From positions 1,612,001-1,676,000 of the forward strand of contig OZ220708.1 of NCBI GenBank assembly GCA_965116595.1: DNA of 64,000 bases. Reading direction: 5' to 3'. The notes under the pieces are model-generated. The model was not told the origin of the DNA and searched no databases. It saw only the letters and a list, made by a program, of their open reading frames with translations. The stretch is from G963663315 sp963668255. GTDB taxonomy: Bacteria > Pseudomonadota > Gammaproteobacteria > Arenicellales > Poriferihabitantaceae. Shown piece by piece: positions 18,109 through 25,569 of the stretch (positions are counted from its first letter, which is position 1; each line of letters opens with the position of its first letter). Position numbers and translations under genes: made by a program.

Positions 18109-18630
18109 TCAGGCGAGATCAATTTTTACCGGTACTGCCCGAGTCAGCGTATGGCCTACCGGAGAGGTGGAAGTCACCTTTTCGTGTAATTCCCGAAGCG
18201 CTTCCGGTGAAGCGTCACTGTCGATATCCACTGTAACCGAGATATTGTCATAGCCGGCGTTTCCTTCTTTCAATCCAAGAAAGGTATGCAGATCCAGGTC
18301 GCCTTCGAGCTTAATGGTGATATCCTTGACTGTGATTCCGGCGGCGGTGGCATTGGCGGCGTAACCGACTGCCAGACAGTTGCCCAGCGCGCCGAGCACC
18401 TGTTCCACCGGATTGGGGCCGGTATCCGTGCCGCCCAACGCGCCCGGTTCGTCCGATGCCTGGGGGGTGAATTCGCGTATTCTGGCCTCGGAGCGAAACC
18501 CTCCGTTCCATTTGACTTCGGCGCTCCATTTTGTTGACGCAACTTCGGGCTGTTGCTGTATCCTTTCAGCCAAGCTGGCAACGGCAGAGATCTGAACATC
18601 ATTCAGGGTGGTTGTAGTGGTATTTGGCAT
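18109..18630 (-). CDS. OsmC family protein
   Basis: A 173-residue cytosolic protein of the OsmC/Ohr superfamily, which includes peroxidases acting on organic hydroperoxides. The motif PVEQVLGALGNCLAVGYAAN carries the single conserved cysteine; the second catalytic cysteine of Ohr is not obvious, so this is OsmC-like rather than Ohr. The ATG at 18630 (MPNTTTTTL) is preferred over 18735, whose extra N-terminal residues are translated from a repeated upstream element. Its first codons resemble those of the PD-(D/E)XK gene at 20678 (MSNTATT). Confidence 0.85.
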   Translation of the reverse strand: MPNTTTTTLNDVQISAVASLAERIQQQPEVASTKWSAEVKWNGGFRSEARIREFTPQASDEPGALGGTDTGPNPVEQVLGALGNCLAVGYAANATAAGITVKDITIKLEGDLDLHTFLGLKEGNAGYDNISVTVDIDSDASPEALRELHEKVTSTSPVGHTLTRAVPVKIDLA

Positions 18631-18642
18631 GTCGCAAGGTTT

Positions 18643-18723
18643 CCAAGATGAACGATACCGGATTGTATTATTCACAGGAATACAAGTAAACCGGACATAA
18701 GTCCTCCTCTTGCCATTGTTCTG
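18643..18723. repeat. Dispersed upstream element R1, copy a
   Basis: The 5' flank of the OsmC gene. Its core ACCGGATTGTATTATT and GTAAACCGGACATAAGTCC recur upstream of mntA (19472-19559) with few changes. A more decayed version starts at about 20650, upstream of and into the first codons of the PD-(D/E)XK gene. The three copies sit in the same orientation relative to a minus-strand gene. Confidence 0.75.
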
Positions 18724-18728
18724 TTCGG

Positions 18729-18800
18729 CAGTCAATCATTTCCGGCAGATTCCTGACACCCCGATCTGGTCTTGAAATTGATACTTATCTATCAATATCT
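18729..18800. repeat. 72-bp direct repeat R2, copy a
   Basis: A 72-base segment that matches 20938-21009 at 67 positions by eye. It begins CAGTCAATCATTTCCGGCAG and ends at TATCAATATCT, covering the last codons of the hepT gene and its 3' flank. The two copies frame the mntA-hepT and PD-(D/E)XK block and indicate duplication or recombination. Confidence 0.85.
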
Positions 18801-19153
18801 GGCGACTCAATCTCTGCGAGCATGATCTGCACTACGCGGCGCAATTCCGGCAGGTTGCTGGTTGCATAAAGCCAGACCAGACGCGGCGCTACATGGTCGT
18901 AGCCATGGGCCAGATAGTTCCGAAAATCGATGATGTGGCGCATTTCGGGAATCCGACCGGCGAGATCTGGATGATCCGCATTCAGGCGATTGACCGCTTC
19001 ACCGATGATCTCGAACTTGCGTTCGACTGCGGCCTGCGTCCGCGCATCGGACGAGTAGGAGGCGCTGTCCATGCCGTCAATGAACAACTGTATGTCGGCA
19101 CCCGCCTGATCAATGTCCGTCAACAGGACTCGGGGGTCACGTCGTATAAACAA
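18785..19153 (-). CDS. hepT: HepT-family ribonuclease toxin (DUF86)
   Basis: Toxin of a HepT/MntA pair, about 122 residues. The HEPN active-site motif is intact: RNYLAHGYDH fits R-x4-H-x-Y, the residues needed for RNA cleavage. The helix pattern DIDQAGADIQLFIDGM and KFEIIGEAVNRL is typical. I start it at the TTG at 19153, overlapping the end of mntA by 17 bases; the frame continues upstream to 19240 but inside mntA. In characterised pairs the antitoxin adds AMP to the tyrosine of this motif. Confidence 0.85.
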   Translation of the reverse strand: MFIRRDPRVLLTDIDQAGADIQLFIDGMDSASYSSDARTQAAVERKFEIIGEAVNRLNADHPDLAGRIPEMRHIIDFRNYLAHGYDHVAPRLVWLYATSNLPELRRVVQIMLAEIESPDIDR

Positions 19154-19448
19154 GTTCGCGGGATTCGTTGATGGAGGCACGCAGATACGGGTTGCGGAAC
19201 TCGTGATTTTCGACCAGATCCACAGGGCGCCCCAAGACATCGCTCAGCGCGTCGACGAGGCCGAAGAACTGTTCGAGAGGCTGCAGGTCGCTGTCGGGAT
19301 CGAACTCGACAAGGAAATCGGCGTCACTGGTGTCGGGATTGAAATCCACGCTGCGCGCAGCTGAACCAAACACCTCAAGACGCACGACATCGTAGCGTTG
19401 GCAGAGTTCGGCCAGATATTCCTTCTTGTCAGCAATGGCGGGGTGCAT
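19137..19448 (-). CDS. mntA: MntA-family nucleotidyltransferase antitoxin
   Basis: A 103-residue minimal nucleotidyltransferase, the antitoxin partner of HepT. VFGSAARSVDFNPDTSDADFL has the GS-x(9-10)-DxD signature, with SDADF supplying the metal-binding aspartates. The ATG at 19448 follows GGAGG at a good distance. The gene overlaps hepT at its 3' end, in the standard order (mntA then hepT). Upstream lies a copy of repeat R1, which probably carries the promoter. Confidence 0.88.
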   Translation of the reverse strand: MHPAIADKKEYLAELCQRYDVVRLEVFGSAARSVDFNPDTSDADFLVEFDPDSDLQPLEQFFGLVDALSDVLGRPVDLVENHEFRNPYLRASINESRELVYTT

Positions 19449-19471
19449 GCCTGACCCTCCCCGTGGGTGTC

Positions 19472-19559
19472 TCCAGATGAATGATATTGTTACCGGATTG
19501 TATTATTTGCGGGAATGCGAGTAAACCGGACATAAGTCCACCGCCTGTCATTATACTGT
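19472..19559. repeat. Dispersed upstream element R1, copy b
   Basis: The 5' flank of mntA, matching 18643-18723. ACCGGATTGTATTATT and GTAAACCGGACATAAGTCC are conserved, with scattered substitutions and a small length difference near the left end. Confidence 0.75.
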
Positions 19560-19580
19560 GTGACTGGTTCAAGGGAACGA

Positions 19581-20678
19581 TTAGTTGTCTGGAAATGCTG
19601 GAAATGCTGGAAATGCTTTCAGCAAACTGTCCGCTATTTGGGTCATCTGTGTGACGGCGTCATCTATGACCCTGTCTCGTTCGACGCCGGTCTTGAGGCG
19701 GATGGGGATATACAGCCATCTGTCGTTAGGATCAGGCTCCTTCACATTATCCAAGAGTCTGCATATCTCCTTAGAATGGCCGGCAATGCCAGAGAGCTGC
19801 TCATTGCAATCAACGTGCCACCACAACGGTGTGATTCCGTTAGCGCGCCATACTTTCAGGTCAACCCCGAACCATGATTCAAATTTCCCGAGCACACGTA
19901 AATTGCGGCCAGCGGTGTAATATGAGTTAGAAGCGCGTCCCTCCGTATCGGCGATTTTCTCGTTCTTCAGCTTCACTGTAATGTCGTAAACCAGGTCGAC
20001 GTAGTTGATCTGGCGACGTGCTATGCCCTGATCGGTAACCTCATCGGCACGAAGTGGCAGAAATGCTTCTGTATCCATCTGGTTCGTCAGCCCCTGCAGT
20101 TGGAGGATGTCCCGTCTGATGGCGTCGTATCCGCCGGAATGGGCAGCGTCCAGCAATCCTTTCAGGACGTATTTCCAGCTCGTGATCAGCATGGTCTTAC
20201 CGTCAACTTCGGCCCAAATTACGGAGCCATTGTCGGCGCCATCCTTCTGTTCGAGTTTTGCTTCGTCGCATCGCGCCTTGAGCTCGTTCCAGACCGTATG
20301 GATTCTCTGTTCCGGAACGATGAACACGAGGGCAGACGGAGGTTTTTCTACCTTGAGATATGATACAGGTTGCGCTTCGGTCAGCCCGGCCCAGAATTTG
20401 TTCTCGATGAAGATATAACTATCACTGTCACTGTCATAGATCGTCAAGTCTGGACGACTATCTCCATGTCCAAGCTCTGCCTGGATGCGTACTGGCTTGA
20501 ACTCCTCGAACTTGCTATTTGCATTACGCAGCATGCCGAGGAACGAATCGGCAATATACGTAGACGATTTCAGTATGAAGGCGAGTGCCTGTGTTGCCGC
20601 AGGTTTGCTCGAAAGCGAGCCACCAAGAACGACATGCGCCAGTACGCTATTCGGGGGTGTTGTAGCAGTATTTGACAT
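19581..20678 (-). CDS. PD-(D/E)XK nuclease superfamily protein
   Basis: A 365-residue protein. The segment RPDLTIYDSDSDSYIFIENKF (near residue 80) has the D...E-x-K arrangement of PD-(D/E)XK nucleases, and an upstream Glu-rich helix (NSKFEEFKP) fits the fold. The rest is not recognisable beyond predicted helices. The C-terminus encodes a short tandem repeat (AFPAFPAFPDN). Such proteins often belong to defence or mobile loci, and the adjacent mntA-hepT pair and repeats fit that. Its upstream region is a decayed copy of R1. The start ATG at 20678 has no strong ribosome site. Confidence 0.72.
   Translation of the reverse strand: MSNTATTPPNSVLAHVVLGGSLSSKPAATQALAFILKSSTYIADSFLGMLRNANSKFEEFKPVRIQAELGHGDSRPDLTIYDSDSDSYIFIENKFWAGLTEAQPVSYLKVEKPPSALVFIVPEQRIHTVWNELKARCDEAKLEQKDGADNGSVIWAEVDGKTMLITSWKYVLKGLLDAAHSGGYDAIRRDILQLQGLTNQMDTEAFLPLRADEVTDQGIARRQINYVDLVYDITVKLKNEKIADTEGRASNSYYTAGRNLRVLGKFESWFGVDLKVWRANGITPLWWHVDCNEQLSGIAGHSKEICRLLDNVKEPDPNDRWLYIPIRLKTGVERDRVIDDAVTQMTQIADSLLKAFPAFPAFPDN
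19590..19616. repeat. Three tandem copies of a 9-bp unit
   Basis: TGGAAATGC is repeated three times exactly at the 3' end of the PD-(D/E)XK gene and encodes its AFP repeats on the minus strand. The unit length is a multiple of three, so copy changes keep the frame. Confidence 0.9.
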
Positions 20679-20763
20679 GTCGAGGCCTCCAAATGAATAA
20701 TACTATTATTACTGGATTAAGGATACAGATGATTGTATCGGTTCAGGGTGGCTTCTGGGTGTT

Positions 20764-20836
20764 GTAGGGGCGGGTCTCCGTGCCCGCCCGTTCCGGGCTC
20801 AGTCAATAACGGGCGACCACAGAGGGTCGCCCCTAC
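20764..20836. mobile_element. Short MITE/REP-like element with terminal inverted repeats
   Basis: A 73-base palindromic element. GTAGGGGCG at the left end and CGCCCCTAC at the right end are exact inverted repeats. The inner parts (GGTCTCCGTGCCCGCCC and GGGCGACCACAGAGGGT) are also near-complementary, so the whole can fold into one long hairpin. Elements with these GTAGGGGCG ends occur dispersed in many bacteria. No transposase is present. One copy was seen in this window. Confidence 0.6.
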
Positions 20837-20889
20837 GTCATTTATTACAGACCCTGCCATCAAACCGCCCGTCACCAGATAACCATCGC

Positions 20890-20936
20890 CTGACAGCGTC
20901 TTCTACGACCTCGTCCCGTTCAACGCTGGTCTTGAG
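20890..20936 (-). pseudogene. Remnant of a second PD-(D/E)XK gene
   Basis: The 47 bases match 19651-19697 inside the PD-(D/E)XK gene at 38 positions without gaps. Read on the minus strand they give LKTSVERDEVVEDAV, against LKTGVERDRVIDDAV in the intact gene. No start, stop or further coding homology was found around it. It abuts R2 copy b, so it appears to be a leftover of a decayed tandem copy. Confidence 0.65.
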
Positions 20937-20937
20937 A

Positions 20938-21009
20938 CAGTCAATCATTTCCGGCAGATTCCTGACACCCCGACCTGATCCTGAAATTGATACTTGGCTA
21001 TCAATATCT
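20938..21009. repeat. 72-bp direct repeat R2, copy b
   Basis: Second copy of the segment at 18729-18800, differing at five positions. It lies about 2.2 kb from copy a in direct orientation. Confidence 0.85.
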
Positions 21010-21035
21010 ATCAATTTTTCAATAATTGATAGATA
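21005..21035. promoter_or_regulatory. Perfect 12-bp inverted repeat upstream of hydrolase gene
   Basis: Arms TATCTATCAATT (21005-21016) and AATTGATAGATA (21024-21035) flank a 7-base loop, about 80 bases before the start of the hydrolase gene. It is AT-rich and lacks a clear T-run, so an operator or transcript-end hairpin are both possible. Confidence 0.5.
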
Positions 21036-21113
21036 AGTGTTATTATTTGCCGCGAATCCACTTCATTTCGATAATCGGGACAACTTGATACTGATCCACT
21101 AAACTATCAGTTT

Positions 21114-22040
21114 ATGGAAAAATATAATCTTGATGCTGAAATAAGCCGTTTTTTAACGGATTCGTCACAGTATTATCCGGATCATCCGGGTCCCCGCACG
21201 GTGGAGGACGAGCGTCGCTGCTATGATCAATTGTGCCGCGCTTGGCAGGCGCCCATTCCCGATGGGGTATTGTTCACTGACAGTACGGTTGGCGCCGCCA
21301 GTGGGGACCTGAAGATACGGACTTATGAAAAACCGGCGGTAGAAACGGATGTCACGATTCTGTATTTCCATGGCGGCGGGTTTATTCTGGGCGACCTTGA
21401 AAGTCATCATTCCATTTGCGCTGAAATCGTGGACCGGTGCGGGTATCGGCTGGTCGCCGTGGATTACCGGTTGGCGCCCGAATTCACCTGGCCGACCCAG
21501 ATCGAGGACGCTGTGGATGTGTTTCTGACGCTGGATCGGGGAAAAACAATCGTAGCCGGAGATTCCGCTGGCGGGCTGATGACTGCGGCAGTGTGCATTT
21601 CCCGGTGTGATCAGGAACGGCAACCGGTTGGACAGTTGTTGATTTACCCGGTATTGGGCGGACAGCAATTCGACTACGATTCGTATCGACTGTTGAGCGA
21701 TGCCCCCGGTCTTACCAGCGACGACATCGAACGATACCTGAACTTCTGGGCGACCCCCCCGTTCCCCTGGTCTGACCCGCTGTTTGCGCCGTTGAGTTTC
21801 GATCAATTTGAAAAACTGCCGCCCTGTTTCGCCATTGCAGCCGAATATGATCCGTTGAAGGATGACGCCAGGGCTTATGTTGACAAGCTGAATGAGGTTG
21901 GCGTGCCGGCGGATTATTTCGAAGAGACGGGTTTGATCCACGGTTACCTGCGTGCTCGTCATTGCAGCGCAAAAGCCGGCCGAAGTTTCACCAGGATATG
22001 TGATTGCCTCAACATTCTTGGCGAAAGAATCAAATCATGA
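21114..22040 (+). CDS. Alpha/beta hydrolase, hormone-sensitive lipase (HSL) family
   Basis: A 308-residue cytosolic esterase of the HSL family. The oxyanion-hole motif HGGGF is at residues 86-90, the nucleophile S151 in AGDSAGG, the acid D246 in EYDPLKDD and the histidine H276 in GLIHGYL, so the triad is complete. Such enzymes hydrolyse short-chain esters. No signal peptide is seen. It is followed within 150 bases by an outer-membrane protein gene on the same strand. The natural substrate is unknown. Confidence 0.88.
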   Translation: MEKYNLDAEISRFLTDSSQYYPDHPGPRTVEDERRCYDQLCRAWQAPIPDGVLFTDSTVGAASGDLKIRTYEKPAVETDVTILYFHGGGFILGDLESHHSICAEIVDRCGYRLVAVDYRLAPEFTWPTQIEDAVDVFLTLDRGKTIVAGDSAGGLMTAAVCISRCDQERQPVGQLLIYPVLGGQQFDYDSYRLLSDAPGLTSDDIERYLNFWATPPFPWSDPLFAPLSFDQFEKLPPCFAIAAEYDPLKDDARAYVDKLNEVGVPADYFEETGLIHGYLRARHCSAKAGRSFTRICDCLNILGERIKS

Positions 22041-22184
22041 GTTCGGAGCAGCATGAAAAGCCGGGCGAAATTTTTTACTTCGCCACTTTTTCCTGAAATC
22101 CATCATGGAACCCGAAAATTGAAGTTCGGATACAATGCCGATATAGTTTATGAATCTAAAGAAACAGGATCGGGACAAACAGTA

Positions 22185-22973
22185 ATGAAACAAAATTTCG
22201 GATGTGGCATCGTGCGGTTTCATGCAGCTATCGCGTTGTCGGCTTTCTTTTTGTTGACTTTCCCTGATCCCTCGAGCGCCGGGGAGGACGATGTTGTGTC
22301 CGCTCAAAGCGGAGTCTACGCAGGCGTCTTCGCTGCCCGCAGTCGAATCAGTAACAGGATCGTCGATGTCGACGGTTTTGCCAATTGGGGGCAGAGCGGA
22401 TGGGCCGTCGATTACGACAATTCCGGGTCTGCCGGCGGCGTATTGATCGGCAAGAGGTACGAGCAGGGCGGCGTGTCACTCAGGACTGAAATCGATATTA
22501 TGTCAGGCGGTATATCGGCGACATCGAACAGACTGGATCCGGAAGGCCTGGACGAGACGGTCAAGGCGGAGTTTCGATCCATCGTAACGGCGCGCATGGG
22601 AATTGAGCGCTCTTTCGGTCCGGTCGTGGTATTTGCCTCAGGCGGACTGGCGATTGCCTGGATTGAGAATTCGGTTACCGACATTGATTTTGGTCCGAAC
22701 ATAACGACACGGATCGATCCTGACGATTCTTTTCGCGACAGTTCAATAGAAGGCGGCTGGGTGGTGGGTCTCGGCGCCGAGGCGCCTCTGTCCGATGCTT
22801 GGACGTTGCGGTTTGAGGGATTGCAGATGGATTTCGGGCAGGGCACCCATTATGTCAATCGCTCCGGCAATAACCGATGCGGGCCGGGGTTGCCGCAAAG
22901 GTCGTGCCCCTACAAGGTCAAGAACAAGGCCGGTGTCTTCAGACTGGCAATCATCTATCGATTTAGCGGATGA
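22185..22973 (+). CDS. Outer-membrane beta-barrel (porin-like) protein
   Basis: A 262-residue protein. A signal peptide (MKQNFGCGIVRFHAAIALSA, continuing to PSSAG) is followed by alternating hydrophobic strands such as GVYAGVFAARSRI, GWVVGLGAEAPL and LRFEGLQMDFG. It ends with an aromatic strand (FRLAIIYRFSG), as expected for a beta barrel. The ATG at 22185 is chosen because it puts the signal peptide at the N-terminus; the frame opens earlier at 22053. Two cysteines near the end (NRCGPGLPQRSCPY) may bridge. Function unknown. Confidence 0.75.
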   Translation: MKQNFGCGIVRFHAAIALSAFFLLTFPDPSSAGEDDVVSAQSGVYAGVFAARSRISNRIVDVDGFANWGQSGWAVDYDNSGSAGGVLIGKRYEQGGVSLRTEIDIMSGGISATSNRLDPEGLDETVKAEFRSIVTARMGIERSFGPVVVFASGGLAIAWIENSVTDIDFGPNITTRIDPDDSFRDSSIEGGWVVGLGAEAPLSDAWTLRFEGLQMDFGQGTHYVNRSGNNRCGPGLPQRSCPYKVKNKAGVFRLAIIYRFSG

Positions 22974-23022
22974 CGAAGCCCGGGATATCCGGTTGTTCTC
23001 CTCAAGTCAGCGAGGGTTCTGA

Positions 23023-23322
23023 TTGTCGGATCCGGTTTATCCAATGAGTTCGCAGCAACATGAGAAGCTGATCGAAATTTTTAAGGGCATGATTTCGATG
23101 GAGGAGGGCGGGCGGCAGTGGCAGTTTACGCTGCCGGAGTTGTATGAATTCTGTTGCCAGTCAAACAGTGAAATAATTGAACTTGGATATCCGGGGTTCA
23201 GAAAACTGTTGTATCAACATCCGACCAACCGGAGAATCGCCGACAGCGGCGGCCAATTCGTGGTGGTCGAGAACAAGGGGCATATCGACCGGAATATCTA
23301 TGCCTTGACCGTCAGTGGTTGA
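23023..23322 (+). CDS. Conserved-looking small hypothetical protein
   Basis: A 99-residue soluble protein that I do not recognise. It starts at TTG 23023 with GAGGG upstream, or at ATG 23044 (MSSQQHEKLI). It looks alpha/beta with an amphipathic first helix (EKLIEIFKGM) and ends in a beta-like QFVVVENKGHIDRNIYAL. It could bind nucleic acid or a partner, but nothing in the sequence decides this. Codon use fits the neighbourhood. It follows the porin-like gene by 50 bases on the same strand. Confidence 0.5.
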   Translation: MSDPVYPMSSQQHEKLIEIFKGMISMEEGGRQWQFTLPELYEFCCQSNSEIIELGYPGFRKLLYQHPTNRRIADSGGQFVVVENKGHIDRNIYALTVSG

Positions 23323-23331
23323 ATCAACTGG

Positions 23332-23571
23332 TTATTGATCGATCTCTACCGCATTTCGATCCCATGCCAGCGACATGTATATCGGCTTTCTGTCGGGTTT
23401 GACGAACAGATCTGCACGTGTCCGTTTTACAAGGAAGCCACTATCCAGCAGGATACAGAAACGCTGAATGACATGGCCGCGCTTCTCCACGCCTACGATC
23501 TGGCCCCACGACTTGCTGAGTTCATCGCGAATGCGCATACCAAGGAATTTCAAAATACTGCCTCTGATTGA
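23332..23571. other. Overlapping short frames on both strands, coding strand undecided
   Basis: One frame on the plus strand (23335-23571, 78 residues, TTG start) and one on the minus strand (23332-23553, 73 residues, TTG or internal ATG start) overlap almost fully. The minus-strand protein (RIRDELSKSWGQIVGVEKRG) looks more protein-like. Neither has a good ribosome site or a recognisable family. At most one is real. Confidence 0.25.
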
Positions 23572-23630
23572 AATGTCTCTGAATCGGCAGAATGAACCTT
23601 ATCGGCACTCCAAGTCAAGTCATCCGGCCA

Positions 23631-23665
23631 ATTAATTTGCATTATCGGGAGCCAGGGCTTCACAG
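23631..23665. repeat. Dispersed intergenic repeat, copy 1
   Basis: ATTTGCATTATC followed by GGAgCCAGgGCTTCA recurs at 36343-36375 with a few substitutions, in another intergenic region. Function unknown. Confidence 0.45.
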
Positions 23666-23857
23666 AAGGCGTGACACTGGATTTGCCCGCCATTAAATTG
23701 GTCGGTCAGGGATCGTCTCCCCAGCGGGTGAAATTCCAGCGATTCTGAAGTACACTGTGTGTCCAGGCCTGTCTCCTGGTTGATTGACATAATCTGTTGA
23801 TGAAAAAACGTTTATGCCACAAGGAGCAGCCTTTTTCTACCTCAAGCGAAAGGTGCG

Positions 23858-24121
23858 ATGAAAGAGCAGTTTATTGTCTTCCTGATGCAGGGTACGCGGC
23901 CTCTGCGAATTCTGATTTTCGGGGGCATTTTCCTGGCTTGGCTGGTAATGATTCTGCTCGCCTGGCTGTTCAACATCGAGACTGATATCGGTGGCGAAAT
24001 CGTGATCTCGAATATCGTGCTGATCGCCGTATCGCTGTTAATCGGTTTCGGGGTTGCTTTGTGGATTTTTCGTTTACTCGAAAATGCCAAATATGAGCGT
24101 GATCCCCCAAAGAGGCTTTGA
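23858..24121 (+). CDS. Small membrane protein with two transmembrane segments
   Basis: An 87-residue protein not assigned to a family. It has a hydrophobic segment at about residues 17-38 (LRILIFGGIFLAWLVMILLA) and another at about 48-70 (IVISNIVLIAVSLLIGFGVA), with a charged C-terminal tail (ENAKYERDPPKRL). The ATG has AAAGGTGCG upstream, a good ribosome site. It ends about 140 bases before the LysR gene, to which it is convergent. Function unknown. Confidence 0.6.
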   Translation: MKEQFIVFLMQGTRPLRILIFGGIFLAWLVMILLAWLFNIETDIGGEIVISNIVLIAVSLLIGFGVALWIFRLLENAKYERDPPKRL

Positions 24122-24258
24122 CTGTCTGTACGTGGCAGTGGTCAGGCGTCGGGAACCCTTATATCCGCATGCAAGCATTGATGTCGCGGACCTTACCGGT
24201 ATCCGTCAGTTTCTTATCAGGGGATTAAAGGTACTGGTGCGGACTGGGGGTGCCGGGA

Positions 24259-25245
24259 TCAGCGTAGAAAGGAGGCGGGGAGCACGGAAATTTTGCTGTC
24301 AACAGATTTGCGGGGCGATGTTGTCTTCCTCTTGTGCGTTTGCGGGTGCCAATTCGTAGCCAACTCTATAAATGCTGCACAAGCCGGGTTGATATAGCCG
24401 TATCGGTGCCAGATCAGGCTGACGGCGTGTTGCGGCAAATTGACCTCCAGTTTTATTGAATGCAGATTACTCCGATTATCGATAATGCTCTTCGGCAGGA
24501 TGGTAGCAAGCCTGCCGGACTCGACAAGTTCGAGAATGACACTGACCGAGTTGGTTTCGATCGCGATCTGCGGGGTGAGCGAATGCTTTTTGCAGTATTC
24601 ATCGATGTGCTGGCGCAGGGCAAAGTCCCGGTTGAGCAACACCATTGAAAGCGGGGAGTCAGATTGCGGCGTCTTGCCCTGGGCAAACTTCGCAAGTGGA
24701 TGTTTGTCGCCGACGGCGAGGAACAGCGACTCGTTGAACATGATTCGGGTTTCGAATTCCTGGACACGCACATTATTTGCATCGGGTTGGGTGAACGCAA
24801 TGCCGATGTCGATCGTGTCTTCAGTAACGGACTGTTCGAGGAATTCCTGAGACATTTCGAAGGTCGACAGGATAATTCCGGGATGCTGATGGTGGAAGCT
24901 GTCGATCAGGTCATAAGTCAGGTGATCGGTTATCGGCGTCCAACCAACCCTTAACGTACCCCGGCTCAAATCACGGACATCATTGACCGCACGTGCACCT
25001 GCGATCATCTCGGCACGCGCACGCTTGGCGAACCCATGAAAGATTTCACCTGCATCGGTCAGCCGCACGGTACGCCCGGGTCGGATTAGCAGTCGGGTCT
25101 GGAGCAAACCCTCCAGTTGCTTGATCTGTTGCGATAGCGAGGGCTGGGAAACGTGCAGGACCTCCGCTGCCCGGGAGAAACTGCCATATTCAACGATGGT
25201 AAGGAAATACTCCAATGCCCTCGGAAATATGATTTTTCGGTACAT
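24259..25245 (-). CDS. LysR-family regulator, CynR-like, divergent from the thiocyanate operon
   Basis: A 328-residue transcriptional regulator. The helix-turn-helix at about residues 10-60 is typical (ALEYFLTIVEYGSFSRAAEV, VSQPSLSQQIKQLE). An effector-binding domain (TLRVGWTPITDHLTYDLIDS) spans about 95-290. The C-terminal 25 residues are basic and unlike most family members. It is transcribed away from scnB, with a 324-base shared control region containing perfect palindromes, the standard LysR layout. The effector is probably thiocyanate, cyanate or a product, by position only. Confidence 0.88.
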   Translation of the reverse strand: MYRKIIFPRALEYFLTIVEYGSFSRAAEVLHVSQPSLSQQIKQLEGLLQTRLLIRPGRTVRLTDAGEIFHGFAKRARAEMIAGARAVNDVRDLSRGTLRVGWTPITDHLTYDLIDSFHHQHPGIILSTFEMSQEFLEQSVTEDTIDIGIAFTQPDANNVRVQEFETRIMFNESLFLAVGDKHPLAKFAQGKTPQSDSPLSMVLLNRDFALRQHIDEYCKKHSLTPQIAIETNSVSVILELVESGRLATILPKSIIDNRSNLHSIKLEVNLPQHAVSLIWHRYGYINPACAAFIELATNWHPQTHKRKTTSPRKSVDSKISVLPASFLR

Positions 25246-25569
25246 AGTGGTGCTGTTTTTCCCAGCCTGCCCCGGACATTCGGATGGTGACGGAGATTCA
25301 GGCTGGTAAATTATCTGAATTTTCTATAATATATGGCAATAATATCATTATTTCCAATAATCCACCACGTCAGGGTTTCATACGAGGATATAATTATATC
25401 CTATAGACCCGATAGGAAAATATGACTTGATTATTGCATGGTCTTTAGGGTAGCTTTCTACTAAGAGTTTTATTTTCGACAGCGATGTTTCCGCCGGAGT
25501 GAGAACAACAAAAAGAAGGATTCATCGCCGGGCACACGAACCAGTACTTATTGAGGAGATTTTCCAGAC
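25246..25569. promoter_or_regulatory. Divergent control region between LysR gene and scnB
   Basis: A 324-base AT-rich region with no gene. It carries an 18-base perfect palindrome (AGGATATAATTATATCCT, 25385-25402). Overlapping its right end is a second inverted repeat TCCTAT-N7-ATAGGA (25399-25417). Both are plausible LysR-type operators. The scnB start follows 150 bases later. Confidence 0.6.

Larger units (their letters stand above)
20679..21113. other. Repeat-rich intergenic region
   Basis: About 435 bases without an intact gene. In order it holds the remaining 5' flank of the PD-(D/E)XK gene, a MITE-like inverted-repeat element (20764-20836), a remnant of a second PD-(D/E)XK gene (20890-20936), R2 copy b (20938-21009) and a strong hairpin (21005-21035) upstream of the hydrolase gene. 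Confidence 0.75.

Noticed and set aside
18643..21009. Integron-type attC cassettes
   Set aside because: The repeats lack the inverse core and core sites (RYYYAAC and GTTRRRY) and no integrase gene is present.
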